Shown: piece after piece, positions 1 through 8,823 of the stretch
Layout: the number at the start of each line of letters is the position of its first letter
Position numbering within the stretch: position 1 is the first letter of the stretch
Origin: JACVRW01 sp963733885
GTDB taxonomy: Bacteria > Actinomycetota > Thermoleophilia > Solirubrobacterales > Thermoleophilaceae
DNA length: 64,000 bases
NCBI GenBank assembly: GCA_963733885.1
Contig: CAVTES010000014.1
Location: 10,330-74,329, forward strand
Reading direction: 5' to 3'
Notes under the pieces: generated by a model
Database searches by the model: none
Seen by the model: only the letters and a program-made list of their open reading frames with translations
Told to the model about the DNA's origin: nothing
Program-made: the position numbers and the translations under genes

Positions 1-4
1 CGTC

Positions 5-928
5 GTGGCGATCGTCGTGGGGGCGCTGCTGATCCCGGGCACCGCGCAGGCGCGTCGTCTCGCGCCACGACACGGCGTCCTGTTCGGTGCCCATGTCAGT
101 CCTCGATGGGGCCTGTACCAAGGTCCATCGGTGCGCAAGTACGAGGACATGATCGGGCGCAAGTTCGACATCGTGAACCGCTACCACGCGTTCAGCTACC
201 GCGACATGACCACCGAGAAGAGCATGGCCAGCGAAGGCCGCATCCCGATGATCTCGTGGAAAGCGCTGGACGGGTTCTCGCCCAACAGCAACCGAGCTCG
301 TGAGATCGCCGCCGGCAACGCCGACGAAGGGATCCGCAAGTTCGCCCGAGCGGTGAAGCGGGTCCGGCGCCCGGTCTTCATCCGGATGTGGTGGGAGTTC
401 ACACAGGCTCCCGGCCGGATCCAGTTCATCGGTGAGCCCAGGGAGTTCAAGCGGGCATGGCGGCACGTGGTCGGGATCTTCCGGCATATGGGTGTGCACA
501 ACGCCAAGTTCGTGTGGGACCCGCAGGCGGCCGCCTTCTGCAACGGCAGGGCCCAGTCCTTCTACCCGGGGAACCGATGGGTGGATTGGATCGGTGGCTC
601 GGCGGTGCCGGTGGACAACTTCCGTAGCTTCCGGCAGCTGTTCGAGTGCTTCTACAAGTTCGGCAAGCACCACCCCAAGCCGCTCATGGCGTGGAGCAGC
701 GTGATCGAGAAGCCGGGCGACCCCTACTGGAAGGCGGGGTGGATGCGTGGCGTGAAGCGCACGATCCAACACCGCTGGCCTCGGTTGAAGGCGTTCGTCT
801 ACATGCACTCCGATTACACCCACACCAACTACTGGGCCGACACGACCCAGCAGTCGATGGATCGCTACATCGACATCGGGTGCAGCAACTACTTCAACCC
901 GAACGACCGGCGCACGACTCGTTGCTGA
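5..928 (+). CDS. GH26-like secreted glycoside hydrolase (5' end may lie outside window)
   Basis: The protein starts with a short hydrophobic stretch ending in 'GTAQA', which looks like a signal peptide, so export is likely. The body resembles glycoside hydrolase family 26 (beta-mannanase-like): 'FIRMWWEFTQAPG' near residue 127 fits the acid/base glutamate segment, and 'LMAWSSVIEKPGDPYW' near residue 230 fits the region of the second catalytic glutamate. About 307 residues is a normal length for one catalytic domain. The apparent GTG start is only 5 bases inside the window, so the true start could be upstream. The next genes concern polysaccharide export, so a role in trimming an extracellular polysaccharide is plausible. 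The substrate cannot be read from the sequence. Confidence 0.7.
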   Translation: MAIVVGALLIPGTAQARRLAPRHGVLFGAHVSPRWGLYQGPSVRKYEDMIGRKFDIVNRYHAFSYRDMTTEKSMASEGRIPMISWKALDGFSPNSNRAREIAAGNADEGIRKFARAVKRVRRPVFIRMWWEFTQAPGRIQFIGEPREFKRAWRHVVGIFRHMGVHNAKFVWDPQAAAFCNGRAQSFYPGNRWVDWIGGSAVPVDNFRSFRQLFECFYKFGKHHPKPLMAWSSVIEKPGDPYWKAGWMRGVKRTIQHRWPRLKAFVYMHSDYTHTNYWADTTQQSMDRYIDIGCSNYFNPNDRRTTRC

Positions 929-958
929 GACGCGAGATTCAGCGGTAGAGCGCATGAC

Positions 959-981
959 GAGGGGCCTCTTGCAGGCCCCTC
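959..981. terminator. Bidirectional terminator hairpin
   Basis: A perfect 9-bp stem (GAGGGGCCT / AGGCCCCTC) with a 5-base loop lies between the converging GH26-like gene and the flippase. No long T run follows. Confidence 0.6.
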
Positions 982-1028
982 GATCATGTGCGGGGCCGGG
1001 CTCAGGCGCGGGCTCGGGGCTCTGGGGC

Positions 1029-1975
1029 TCAGGGCCCGGCGTCGCCCGCGGCCTGCCGCCCGGCGGCGTCGGCGCGTGACTTCTTCGGGCGACGGAGCAC
1101 GTTGCCCAGCGCCCCCAGCTGCAGGAGGCGTCGGTACCGCCACACGATCGCGAGGTAGATGGTCCCGCCCACGACGATGGCGAGCGCCAGCGCGACGAAG
1201 CTCTGACCCATCAGTGCCGGATCACCAGGCCGAGGCCGGCGAAGCACGCCACCGATGCCAGGCCCGGAACCAGGAGCCGCCGGCTGATCGCATTGATCCC
1301 CAGCATCACGTGGACCTGCAGGGCCGGGAGCAGGTTGTTCAGCGCGATGCTCACCGCCCATGCGAGCGCGGCACCGGTGATGCCCATGCGCGGGATCAGG
1401 ATCAGGTTCAGCACGATGTTGACGGCGAGCGAGATGATCGTGTTGATCAGGTTCCACGAACTCTTGCCGCCCATGAGCAGCACGATGTCGACCGGACCCA
1501 GCGCCATGCTCAACAACATGGCGAGCGACATGATCACCACCACGGGAGCGCCGAAGCGAAGTCGGCGCCGAACAGTCGAAGGATCGTCGGGGCGAACACG
1601 GCCATCGTGAGGTAGAGGGGCCAGGTCAGCGTCACCAACCATCCGGTCGCCGTGCGGTAGATGTCCTCGGCCCGCTTCGGTTCTCCGCGAGCGAACATCG
1701 CGCTGATCTGCGGTCCGATCGCTTGGATCAAGGCCAGCAGGAAGAACAAACCCACCAGCAGCAGCCGGCTGCTGGCCGTGTACACGCCGGCCGCGGCCGC
1801 CGAGAGCAGACCACCGACCAGGAGCGTGTCGAGCCACATCGAGCCCGCCTGGAAGACCGACGCCAGGCCGCGTGGCGCGGCGAACCGCCAGAACTCCCGT
1901 CCGATCGTGGTGAACGAGGCGGTGATGGCGCGCTCGGTCTTCGCGTTGCGTTCGACCGTGCGAAGGTTCGCGCCC
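1029..1975 (-). pseudogene. Oligosaccharide flippase (Wzx-like), C-terminal part only, frameshifted
   Basis: Three consecutive reading frames carry one continuous polytopic membrane protein. 'MWLDTLLVGGLLSAAAAGVY' lies near 1839-1780, 'VVVIMSLAMLLSMALGPVDI' near 1540-1480, and the end is 'YLAIVWRYRRLLQLG'. This is typical of polysaccharide flippases of the MATE/Wzx superfamily, which move lipid-linked oligosaccharides across the inner membrane. Only about 310 residues are present, against 450-520 for the family, so the N-terminal half is missing. Frame changes fall near 1550 and 1215. Upstream the reading runs straight into an unrelated TIG-domain gene at about 1975. Either a deletion or a misassembly joined the two. 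Confidence 0.65.
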
Positions 1976-2551
1976 GTCGTGGTCGTCGCTGCTGTCGCAT
2001 GTGACGGGCACGCTTGGAGGGGTCACGGAGCCACCGCTGGGCGGGCTCGCGGGACCGCTGGGCGGGCTCGCGGGACCGCTGGGCGCGGCGGACCCACCGC
2101 TGGGGGCGCTCGGCCCCGGGCCCGGCGCCGTGTCCGTGGCATATCCCGTCACAACCGGCGACAGCCGGCGGGGAGTGAAGCTGCTGAACTCGCCCGCGAG
2201 TACGCGCAGCTTCATCCGGGTGGGCTTGGGCTTGCTGACCGTGCCGGCAAGCAGGCGCGATACCGCCCCGGGCACCGCGACCTTCAGCTTCCCGCGGCTG
2301 GCGCGGCGCGGCTTCGCGAAGGCCGAGCGGCCGTTCGGCGCGCGGAAGATGACCGTGTTCGCCGAGCGAGCGGACTTGAAGTTCTTGCCCATGATGGTGA
2401 GCGTGCCGCCGACGCCGACTCGCATCGGCAGGACGCGTGTGATCGACGGCTTCGAGGCCTTCTTGCTCTCGGCGGTCGACGAAGCCGGCGCGCTCACGAG
2501 CAGGGCCGTGGCCGACAGCGCGAGCAGGCAGATGGTGAAGAGACGGCGCAT
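1976..2551 (-). CDS. Secreted IPT/TIG-domain protein, 3' end lost at junction
   Basis: A clear signal peptide (MRRLFTICLLALSATALLV, ending around 'ASSTAE') is followed by one immunoglobulin-like TIG fold at residues 38-125: 'SITRVLPMRVGVGGTLTIMG', 'GKNFKSARSANTVIF', 'GKLKVAVP'. A proline/glycine/serine-rich tail follows. TIG domains are beta-sandwich modules in surface and polysaccharide-binding proteins. The tail contains two exact 21-bp repeats. The frame then runs into a flippase frame with no recognisable stop of its own, so the native C-terminus is unknown. It follows the pilus assembly genes on the same strand and may be the last gene of that operon. Confidence 0.6.
2041..2082. repeat. 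Two tandem 21-bp repeats in the TIG-protein tail
   Basis: The unit gcgggctcgcgggaccgctgg plus flanking bases occurs twice in direct succession and encodes the repeated 'PSGPASP' segment. Further partial copies follow on the high-coordinate side. Confidence 0.85.
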
Positions 2552-2562
2552 TGCCTTACTCC

Positions 2563-3559
2563 CTATCGACTGTCCCTGTCGCTGTTTGAGTTGTCGCTCC
2601 CGCCGTTGGACACGCTCACCAGGTCGGCGAGGAGCGGCGGGACGAAGCGGCGCGCCGGAGCGGCGGCCGCGCTGGCAGTCTTGTTCTTCGTCCTCGAGGC
2701 ACTTGCGTCGGCGCCGACCTTCACGCGGCGGATCTCGTCGACGCGAAGCGTGTACGAGTCGCCCTCGTCGGTCGTGAACTCATGCTCGGAGCCCGGGCCG
2801 AGGTACAGGAAGGCGCACTCGGCGGGATTCGGCTTGCAGTGACCCTCGCCGGCCGCGTCGAGCGTGGAGTCCACCAGGAAGACCGCGTTGCCGGCCTTCG
2901 GGGTGACGCCCATGAAGATGAGGAGCGGCGACGCAGCGTTCGGGAGGATGTCGAGCTTCTCCATCCCCTTGACGGTCCGGTGCCGATCGTTCGCCCGGAA
3001 GGTGACGTCGACGACGTAGGTGTACTCGGTGGTCTTGGGCTGGCCGGTGTCGGGCGCGTCGCCGCCGGTGTCGGGCGTGCCGCCGCCGCTGGTGTCGGGC
3101 ATCGTGACGGCCCCGCTGTCCGGGGTCACGTCGACGCCGGTGGCGCCACCGGAGGAGATGACGTCGCTGGGCCCGCTGGAGCCGACGCTGAAGCCGGAGC
3201 CCGCATCGCTGCTCGTGGCCGTCGACGGGGCTGGGCCCGCCGCGACGCTGCGCGCCGCCTCGAGCGCCTTCTTCGGCGGGGCGAAGGGGTTGCGCGGGGT
3301 CGAACGAGCTGAGCGATGAGCCGGATCCCTCGGCGAGCGCCTCGAGCTTCACCTCGGCGAGCTCCGCGGGCCCCTCGGGACCCTTGGGCTCAGCCGGCTT
3401 CGCGGCGGCGGGAGCCGCGGTGGCCGGCTCAGGCTCCTCGGCCTTCTTCGACAGGATGACCGGCATCGCCACAAGCGCCGCCAGCAGCACCAGGGCCACG
3501 GGCCACAGCCGCTTCGCGCGCAGGTCGTTCCACAGATCGATCAAGAGGTTCTTCATCAC
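2563..3559 (-). CDS. PilP-like pilus assembly protein, one frameshift
   Basis: The N-terminus (MMKNLLIDLWNDLRAKRLWP) leads into one membrane helix at about residues 18-36. A low-complexity Ala/Pro linker follows, then after a frame change near 3296 the motif 'NPFAPPKK'. PilP and GspC proteins often carry an 'R-D/N-PF' motif before their periplasmic domain. The C-terminal part (from 'YTYVVDVTFRANDRHRTVKG') is beta-rich with one cysteine pair. Similarity is by position and architecture, not by a strong family match. It directly follows pilO, in the place PilP occupies in pilMNOP operons. The frame change sits in a run of four C and is probably a one-base insertion. Confidence 0.5.
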
Positions 3560-3562
3560 GGG

Positions 3563-4519
3563 TCAGGGGCTCGCAGTGGCGGTCGGGGCAACGACGGGGT
3601 CCGACGGGACCTCGGCGGGGGTGGTGGTTCCGGCGGGCGTGGTGGGCGCGGGACCCTGCGGGGTCGCGCCGGCGGTCACGCCCTGCGCCTGCGGGGAGAG
3701 GTAGACCGTGGCGGTCACCGTCGCCGTGAGGCGCGGGAAGTTCTCCGCATCGCTCGCCCAGCTCACGCCCTCGACCGTGAGCAGGCGTCCGCTCACCAGG
3801 ACGTCCTGGTTGGCGACGCGCACGAAGCGCTTCACGCTGTGGAAGAAGTCGGCCAGGTTGAAGAAGTTGCCCTCGAACTCGAGCGTGAGCGGCACGGTCT
3901 CGAGGCCCGCCGGAGCGGTGCTCCCCGCGGCGGGAGCGCCGGTGGGCGCGGCGCCGCCGCCCACGGGCAGGCCACCGCCGCCGGCGGAGGCCGAGGTCTG
4001 GGTGTCGACGCCGGTCTGCTCGGCCGCGCTGCTACTAGCGTCAGCCGTCTGCTGGGCGTTGTTCGCGGACTCGACCGCACCGCCAGGAGCGCTCTGGGCG
4101 GTCTCGCCGCCGGCCTCAACCGGGGCGGCTTTCCGAGCCCGCCTCCGGTCGAGGGCGCCGGTGCCGGCGCGGCGCTCGGCACACGCTGGCCCGCCGTGAT
4201 GTTCGTGAACTGGATACCCGTGCCGGCCGCCGCGGCGTCGAGCTGCACGAGCAGGCTCGGCATGTCGACGCTCGACGGGATGGCCTTGCCCAGGCGGACG
4301 ACCTGCGCGTAGCTCGTCTCGAAGTTGCTCTGCGCGCCCTCGGCGGTCTTGCTGGCCGCGCGGGCCGCGCTGAGTCGTTCCTGCTGCTCGGTCAGCGCCG
4401 TGGAGGCGGTGGACGCCTCCTCGCGCTTGGGGGTGAGGAGAAGGAACCAGTACGCAGCGAGCACCACGACCGGAACCAGCACGATCAGAATCTTCTTGTC
4501 GCGGGCGCTGCAGGCTCAC
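3563..4519 (-). CDS. pilO: Type IV pilus inner-membrane alignment protein PilO, frameshifted
   Basis: PilO pairs with PilN to form the inner-membrane alignment complex that links cytoplasmic PilM to the periplasm. One membrane helix ('LVPVVVLAAYWFLLL', about residues 14-30) is followed by a coiled-coil stretch ('ASTASTALTEQQERLSAA') and the ferredoxin-like PilO fold, ending near 'TLEFEGNFFNLADFFHSVKR'. A low-complexity Ala/Gly/Pro segment interrupts the middle. The start is GTG at 4519, overlapping the pilN stop, with a ggaggt ribosome-binding site just upstream; 'SLQRPR' then needs one base change to enter the 'DKKILIVLVP' frame. A second frame change lies near 4140. Confidence 0.8.
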   Translation of the reverse strand: MSLQRPRQEDSDRAGSGRGARCVLVPSPHPQARGGVHRLHGADRAAGTTQRGPRGQQDRRGRAEQLRDELRAGRPPGQGHPVERRHAEPARAARRRGGRHGYPVHEHHGGPACAERRAGTGALDRRRARKAAPVEAGGETAQSAPGGAVESANNAQQTADASSSAAEQTGVDTQTSASAGGGGLPVGGGAAPTGAPAAGSTAPAGLETVPLTLEFEGNFFNLADFFHSVKRFVRVANQDVLVSGRLLTVEGVSWASDAENFPRLTATVTATVYLSPQAQGVTAGATPQGPAPTTPAGTTTPAEVPSDPVVAPTATASP

Positions 4520-5246
4520 GATCCACCTCCGAGGGAGGCCGGCACGCGGGTCTCGCCGCGCGGGCGCCTCGCCGACCGGCGCAGCCGGGCTGAACTTCAG
4601 GGTCACGTCGAACTTGTAGCCCGTGCCGCAGCTCTCGATGGCGGTTCCGTGCCCGTGCCCGTAGCTGTGCTGTCTCCTTGGTTGAGGAGCCAAGCTCGAC
4701 GTCCTCGACGCGGTGGAGCTGGCCGAGCCGCACCATCAACCGGGCAGTGTCGGACTGATCGGGCGTGCAGCCCACGAGGTTGGCGCTGGGGCCTGCCGCG
4801 GTCGGCGCGCCCGTCGGAGTCGGCGCTGCGGCGGGGGCCGGCGCTGCGGCGGTCCCGGTCGCGGCCGCGTCGCCGGTCATCGAGGCGTCAGCGGTCTGGA
4901 GCCAGCTGCCCTCGGGCATGACCCGCGCCAGCTCGCGCATGAAGCGCTCCCAGTCGAAGCGGCTCGCGGCGACGCCGGCCACGGACTGCAGACGGGTCTG
5001 CGCAATCGCGGCGAACTCGCTGAAGTCGCCCTTCTGCGCGGCCTGAGCCTCGAGGCGGTCGGCCTCGACCCGGGCGGTCTCGGTCTCGTTCTGCCGCTCG
5101 GTCACGGTGTTCGCCGTCAGCACGTAGGCCACGACCATTGCGAGCAGCAGGGCGAGCACGCCAAGCACGGCGCGGGCGCCCTTGCCGGAGCCGTCAGACG
5201 GCGTGCGCCGACGCTGGTCGTGCGGGACGAGGTTGACGGGCCTCAT
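4516..5246 (-). CDS. pilN: Type IV pilus assembly protein PilN, two frameshifts
   Basis: PilN has a short cytoplasmic tail that binds PilM, here the conserved 'MRPVNLVPHDQRR', then a membrane helix ('VLGVLALLLAMVVAYVL'), a coiled coil (residues 50-80) and a periplasmic domain. The 'INLLP'-type motif is present as 'VNLVP'. The frame changes near 4665 and again near 4575, after which the product ends in 'RVPASLGGGS'. The start overlaps the pilM stop and the stop overlaps the pilO start, so the three genes are translationally coupled. Confidence 0.8.
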
Positions 5247-6172
5247 GCGGACGCTCCCAGCGAGAGGCCGGCCGCCACGGTGTAGCGGTGCGGATCCTCA
5301 TGCGGCTCGAGGCCGGAAGAATCGATTTGGCCGAGCGGCGCGGCAACCTCCACCGAGATGCCGAGGTGCTCGGCCAGGCTGTCGACGAGCTCGCCGTCGG
5401 AGGACCCGGGCCCGGACAGCACGACCTCGCCGACAGGCGTGGCCTGCGGCTGGGTCATGTAGTAGTCGATCGAAAGGCGGATCTCGTCGGCGAGTCGCGA
5501 GCCGGCGTCAGTCCTCGTCCCAGATGGCCGAGAGCGGGCGCGTGAAGAAGCAGCTCGAGCCGACGGCGATGGCCAGGTTGCTGACCCCGGCGAGATGGCA
5601 GAAGACGCGAGCAGAATCCTCTGAGCCGTGCCCGTTGACCGCGAGGGCGCGCACCAGCGCGAACGCGTCGAGGTCGATGCCGTCGGCCTTGAGGCCGGCG
5701 CGCTTGACCGCCTCGAGCAGCGTCTCGATCATCTTGCGGCGAGCCGCCACGACCACGACCTGCATGCGCGCCGTGCCGTCCGGGGCATCGGCGTAGCCGG
5801 CGACCTGGTGGTCGAGGATCGCCTCGTCGAGCGGCATGGCGATTGCCTCGGAGGCCTGGAAGCGGACGGCGGCGTCGCGCTGCTTCTCGTCCTCGATGCG
5901 CGGCAGCTCGATGACGCGCACGACGATCTGCTGGTTCGACACGCCGAGGCGCACGTTCCGGGGCAGCCGGGCGTCGGCGACGAAGCTCTTGAGCTTCTTG
6001 GCGAGCGCCTCGGCGTCCGCGACCTCGCCGTCGTGCACGAGGCCGCGGGGAGGTCGACGCTGGCGCTGCGCACGACGCGGCCGTCGGCGACCTGCGCGGC
6101 GGCGAGGTAGCGGCCGTCGATGTCGAGACCGACAGTGCCGGCATTGGAAGGCTTTCGGAGGGAGAGCGCCAT
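5243..6172 (-). CDS. pilM: Type IV pilus assembly ATPase-fold protein PilM, two frameshifts
   Basis: PilM is the cytoplasmic actin-like (FtsA-fold) protein of the pilus alignment complex. Visible landmarks are 'TVGLDIDGRYLAAAQV' near the start, 'NVRLGVSNQQIVVRVIELP' and 'VVVVAARRKMIETLLEAVKR' in the middle, and 'EVVLSGPGSSDGELVDSLAE' in the C-terminal phosphate-binding region. The product ends 'TVAAGLSLGASA'. Frame changes lie near 6045 and 5510. The start at 6172 has no strong ribosome-binding site, and a sigma-28-like promoter ends only about 15 bases upstream, so the leader would be very short. First gene of the pilMNO(P) operon. Confidence 0.82.
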
Positions 6173-6187
6173 TGAGGTTCTCAGCGG

Positions 6188-6214
6188 GTATCGGCGGGGG
6201 GCCGAACGGCCTTA
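6188..6214 (-). promoter_or_regulatory. Sigma-28 (FliA/WhiG)-like promoter of pilM
   Basis: On the minus strand TAAG (6214-6211) is followed after exactly 15 bases by GCCGATAC (6195-6188). The sigma-28 consensus is TAAA-N15-GCCGATAA, so 10 of 12 positions match with ideal spacing. Predicted transcription would start 8-10 bases before the pilM start. Confidence 0.55.
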
Positions 6215-6220
6215 GCCCGA

Positions 6221-6236
6221 CTGGACAAATGTCCAG
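6221..6236. terminator. Short hairpin between pilD and pilM
   Basis: The palindrome ctggacaaatgtccag lies just after the pilD stop and just before the pilM promoter. It fits a weak terminator that separates the two transcripts. Confidence 0.4.
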
Positions 6237-6248
6237 CCGGATGGACGC

Positions 6249-7012
6249 TCAGCTAAGGAAGCGGTCCTCGTAGAGCTCGATGAGCTCCGGGCCGGCGAGC
6301 ACGCCGACGATCCCGCCGAGCGCGAGGAACACCCCGAAGGGCACCGCCTTCTTGCGGCGGCGGCACCCTCGCGGGCGATGATGCCGAGCCCGACCACCGA
6401 CCCGGAGAGGAAGGCGACGAGCATCGCGGGGACGATCGACAGGCCGAGGTAGAGGCCCATCGCGCCGGCGAGCTTGACGTCGCCCATCCCCATGCCGCGC
6501 GGGTATGCGAGCGCGGCGACGAACAGGAACAGGAAGGCGCCGGCGCCGGCGACGAGGTGCTCGACGAGGTCGCCGCTGTCCACGATCGCGGTGGCCACGA
6601 GGCCGTAGGCGGCCATCGGGTAGACGATCCTGTTGGGCAGCAGCCTGTGGTCGAGGTCGATGCCGGCCAGGGCGATCAGGCAGGCGACGAAGGGCAGCTC
6701 GAGCACGAGGTCGCTCGTCGAAGCCGCGCACGGCCACGACGGCGGCGAAGGCGATGGCGGTAAGCAGCTCGACGGCCGGGTAGCGCGGCGAGATCGGCGC
6801 GCCGCAGTGCCGGCAGCGGCCGCGGAGCAGCAGCCAGGAGATGACGGGCACGTTGTCGTACGGGGCGATCGGCCGTCTCGCACGACGTGCAGCGCGAGCC
6901 GGGGTGCACGAGCGACTCGCCTCAGCGGCACGCGGTGGATGACCACGTTCAGGAAGCTGCCGATCACCGCCCCGAGGGCGGCGGCGATGCCGATTTCAGC
7001 TGCGGCGGCCAT
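6249..7012 (-). CDS. pilD: Prepilin peptidase PilD (A24 family), frameshifted
   Basis: PilD cleaves prepilin leader peptides before the conserved phenylalanine and methylates the new N-terminus, in the inner membrane. Read across frames, the N-terminus has the 'GAVIGSFLNVVIHRVPL' signature. Next come two CxxC pairs ('RCTSCE' near 6890, 'CRHCG' near 6810) of the zinc-binding loop. The aspartates follow in 'ALAGIDLDHRLLPNRIVYP' and in the catalytic 'GMGMGDVKLAGAMGLYLG' (GxGD type). Six or more helices follow the usual order. Frame changes lie near 6900, 6850, 6720 and 6350. The ATG at 7012 is preferred over an upstream TTG. It lies between pilM and an inserted IS element. Confidence 0.82.
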
Positions 7013-7091
7013 GTCTCCACTCAAGCTATTCGGCAGCTGGGCTCCGTCCCCTTAGGCCACGGGCGCGCCCGAGGCGACCGTGCGAGAACGC

Positions 7092-7130
7092 GAGGTTGTC
7101 CCGTAGCTCGTAGAACTTGACGGCGGTCCC
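7092..7130. repeat. Left terminal inverted repeat of the IS256-type element
   Basis: It matches the reverse complement of 8528-8569 at most positions, including an identical gacggcggtccc inner end and gtcccg outer part. One or two single-base gaps are needed for alignment. Confidence 0.75.
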
Positions 7131-7197
7131 TCCGGCCGCGTCCGCTCCGGTTGGGAGCGTGCGCGGCGATCCGGCAAAGATCGAAGGAGGAACCGCC

Positions 7198-8517
7198 GTG
7201 AAGGGGACCGTATCGGTCGCGCAGGCGCGACCGCCGAGGCGAGGCCGTGCTGCCGGCGCGTGTGCAGGAGGCGCTCGGCGAGCTGGTCGGGCGCGGCGAA
7301 GGAGGGGCTGCTGGCGCTGAGCGTCGGTGTCGGGCTCGGCGTGCTGGCCGAGCTGATGGAAGAGGAGGTCGACGAGGTCGTGGGCCCGAAGGGCAAGCAC
7401 GACCCGGAGCGCGCCGCGGTGCGTCACGGCCACGAGGCCGGGCGAGGTCACGCTCGGCGGCCGCCGCGTCGCGGTCGAGCGTCCGCGGGTGCGCACGCGC
7501 CGACGGCGACGGCGAGGTGCCGCTTGCGACCTACGGCACTTCGCCGACCGCGACCCGCTGACCGCGGCTGGTGCTCGAGCAGATGCTCGCCGGCGTCTCG
7601 ACGCGCCGCTTCGCGCGCACGCGCGAGCCGGTCGGCGAGCGAGGTCGAGGCCGAGGCGCGCTCGGCGTCGAAGTCGGCGGTCAGCCGCGAGTTCGTCGCG
7701 CGCACGCGCGAGAACCTCGACGCGCTGATGAGCCGCCGGCTCGACGACGTGCGCCTGGCGGCGATGATGATCGACGGGATCGAGCTGAAGGGCCGCACCA
7801 ACGTGGTCGCGCTCGGGATCACCACCGAGGGCGTGAAGATCCCGCTCGGGCTGTGGGAGGGCTCGACCGAGAACGCGACCGTCGCCACCGCGCTGCTCGT
7901 CTGACCTCGTCGACCGCGGCCTGGATCCCGAGCAGGGCGATCCTGTTCGTGATCGACGGCGCCAAGGCGCTGCGCAAGGCGATCCGCGCCGTGTTCGGCG
8001 AGCGCGCGCCCGTCCAGCGCTGCGTCCGCCACAAGGAGCGAAACGTGCTCGACCACCTGCCCGAGCGCGACCGGCCCGCCGTCAAGCGCCGGCTGCGCCG
8101 CGCCTGGGCCGAGAGCGACCACGGCCGCGCGCTCGAGCAGCTGCGCCTGCTGGCCGCCGAGCTCGACCGCTCCCATCCCGGCGCCGCGGCCTCGCTGCGC
8201 GAGGGAATGCGAGGAGACGCTCACCCTCACCCGCCTCGGGATCCGCGGCACCGCTGAAGCAGACGCTCGAGTCGACCAACCCGTGCGAGTCGATGATCGA
8301 GTGCGTCCGGCGCACCAGCCGCAACGTCAAGCGCTGGCAGTCCGGCGACATGGCCTGCGCTGGACCGCCGCCGGGATGCTCGAAGCCGAGCGCCAGTTCC
8401 GGCGCATCATCGGCTACGCCGACCTCGCCAAGCTCGTCACCGCGATCGAGCGCGACCTCGATCAGCCGACCGCTCCCGACCCCGACCGAGGAGGCCGTTA
8501 CGCTCGTCACCGCCTGA
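7198..8517 (+). pseudogene. IS256-family (mutator-type) transposase, multiple frameshifts
   Basis: The protein read across frames contains all three parts of the DDE catalytic triad: 'MIDGIELKGRTNVVALGI' (first Asp), 'AILFVIDGAKALRKAI' (second Asp) and 'TLESTNPCESMIECV' (Glu). The upstream 'ELMEEEVDEVVGPKGKHDP' segment and the 'VQRCVRHKERNVLDHLP' segment are typical of family members. The start is GTG at 7198 with an aaggagg ribosome-binding site. Frame changes near 7300, 7490, 7645, 7905, 8210 and 8365 would leave no functional protein if real. The C-terminus after 8400 fits the 'RRIIGYADLAKLV' region of this family. Confidence 0.8.
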
Positions 8518-8527
8518 CCATCACACC

Positions 8528-8569
8528 GGGACCGCCGTCACGAAGTTCCACGACGAGCGGGACATCCTC
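8528..8569. repeat. Right terminal inverted repeat of the IS256-type element
   Basis: Inverted copy of 7092-7130. The outer end reads gaggatgtcccg on the minus strand. Confidence 0.75.
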
Positions 8570-8823
8570 TACGCCGATCAGGTCCCCGGCGTAAAGCTCG
8601 CGCCGGCTGTTCTGCACCAGGCCGCAGTGCCGTAGGTCTCGAGCCCTCGATGGCCCGTCCCGTCGAAATGCGAGCCGCCGCTGACGAGCGACCATCGAGC
8701 GTCCAGCGATGTGTGACCACCTTCAGGACGCTTCCGACCATGCTCCGCAGACACCCACGATGGTCGTATCTCAGCGCGGAGGCCATAGCAGGCGCCGTTA
8801 TCGCCGTGAGCGGCTGACGCCCG
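8570..8823 (-). other. Unassigned stretch between the IS element and the minor pilin genes
   Basis: No complete gene is visible. On the minus strand about 100 bases before the IS end could encode 'GLVQNSRRELYAGDLIGV', which loosely resembles the 'GVVQNTWREIVPLDLN' end of the adjacent PilX-like protein. It may be a remnant of a duplicated minor-pilin 3' end cut by the IS, but the similarity is short. Confidence 0.3.

Larger units (their letters stand above)
7092..8569. mobile_element. IS256-family insertion sequence
   Basis: A frame-disrupted IS256-type transposase is enclosed by imperfect terminal inverted repeats of about 40 bp, at 7092-7130 (gaggttgtcccg...gacggcggtccc) and 8528-8569 (the reverse complement reads gaggatgtcccg...gacggcggtccc). 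The length of 1.48 kb is normal for the family. I could not find a matching 8-9 bp target duplication at the two ends. The element separates pilD from the minor pilin genes, which normally sit in one operon, and it is oriented against them. Confidence 0.8.

Noticed and set aside
7083..8578. Target-site duplication of the IS element
   Set aside because: The 9 bases outside each end (cgagaacgc and tacgccgat) do not match.
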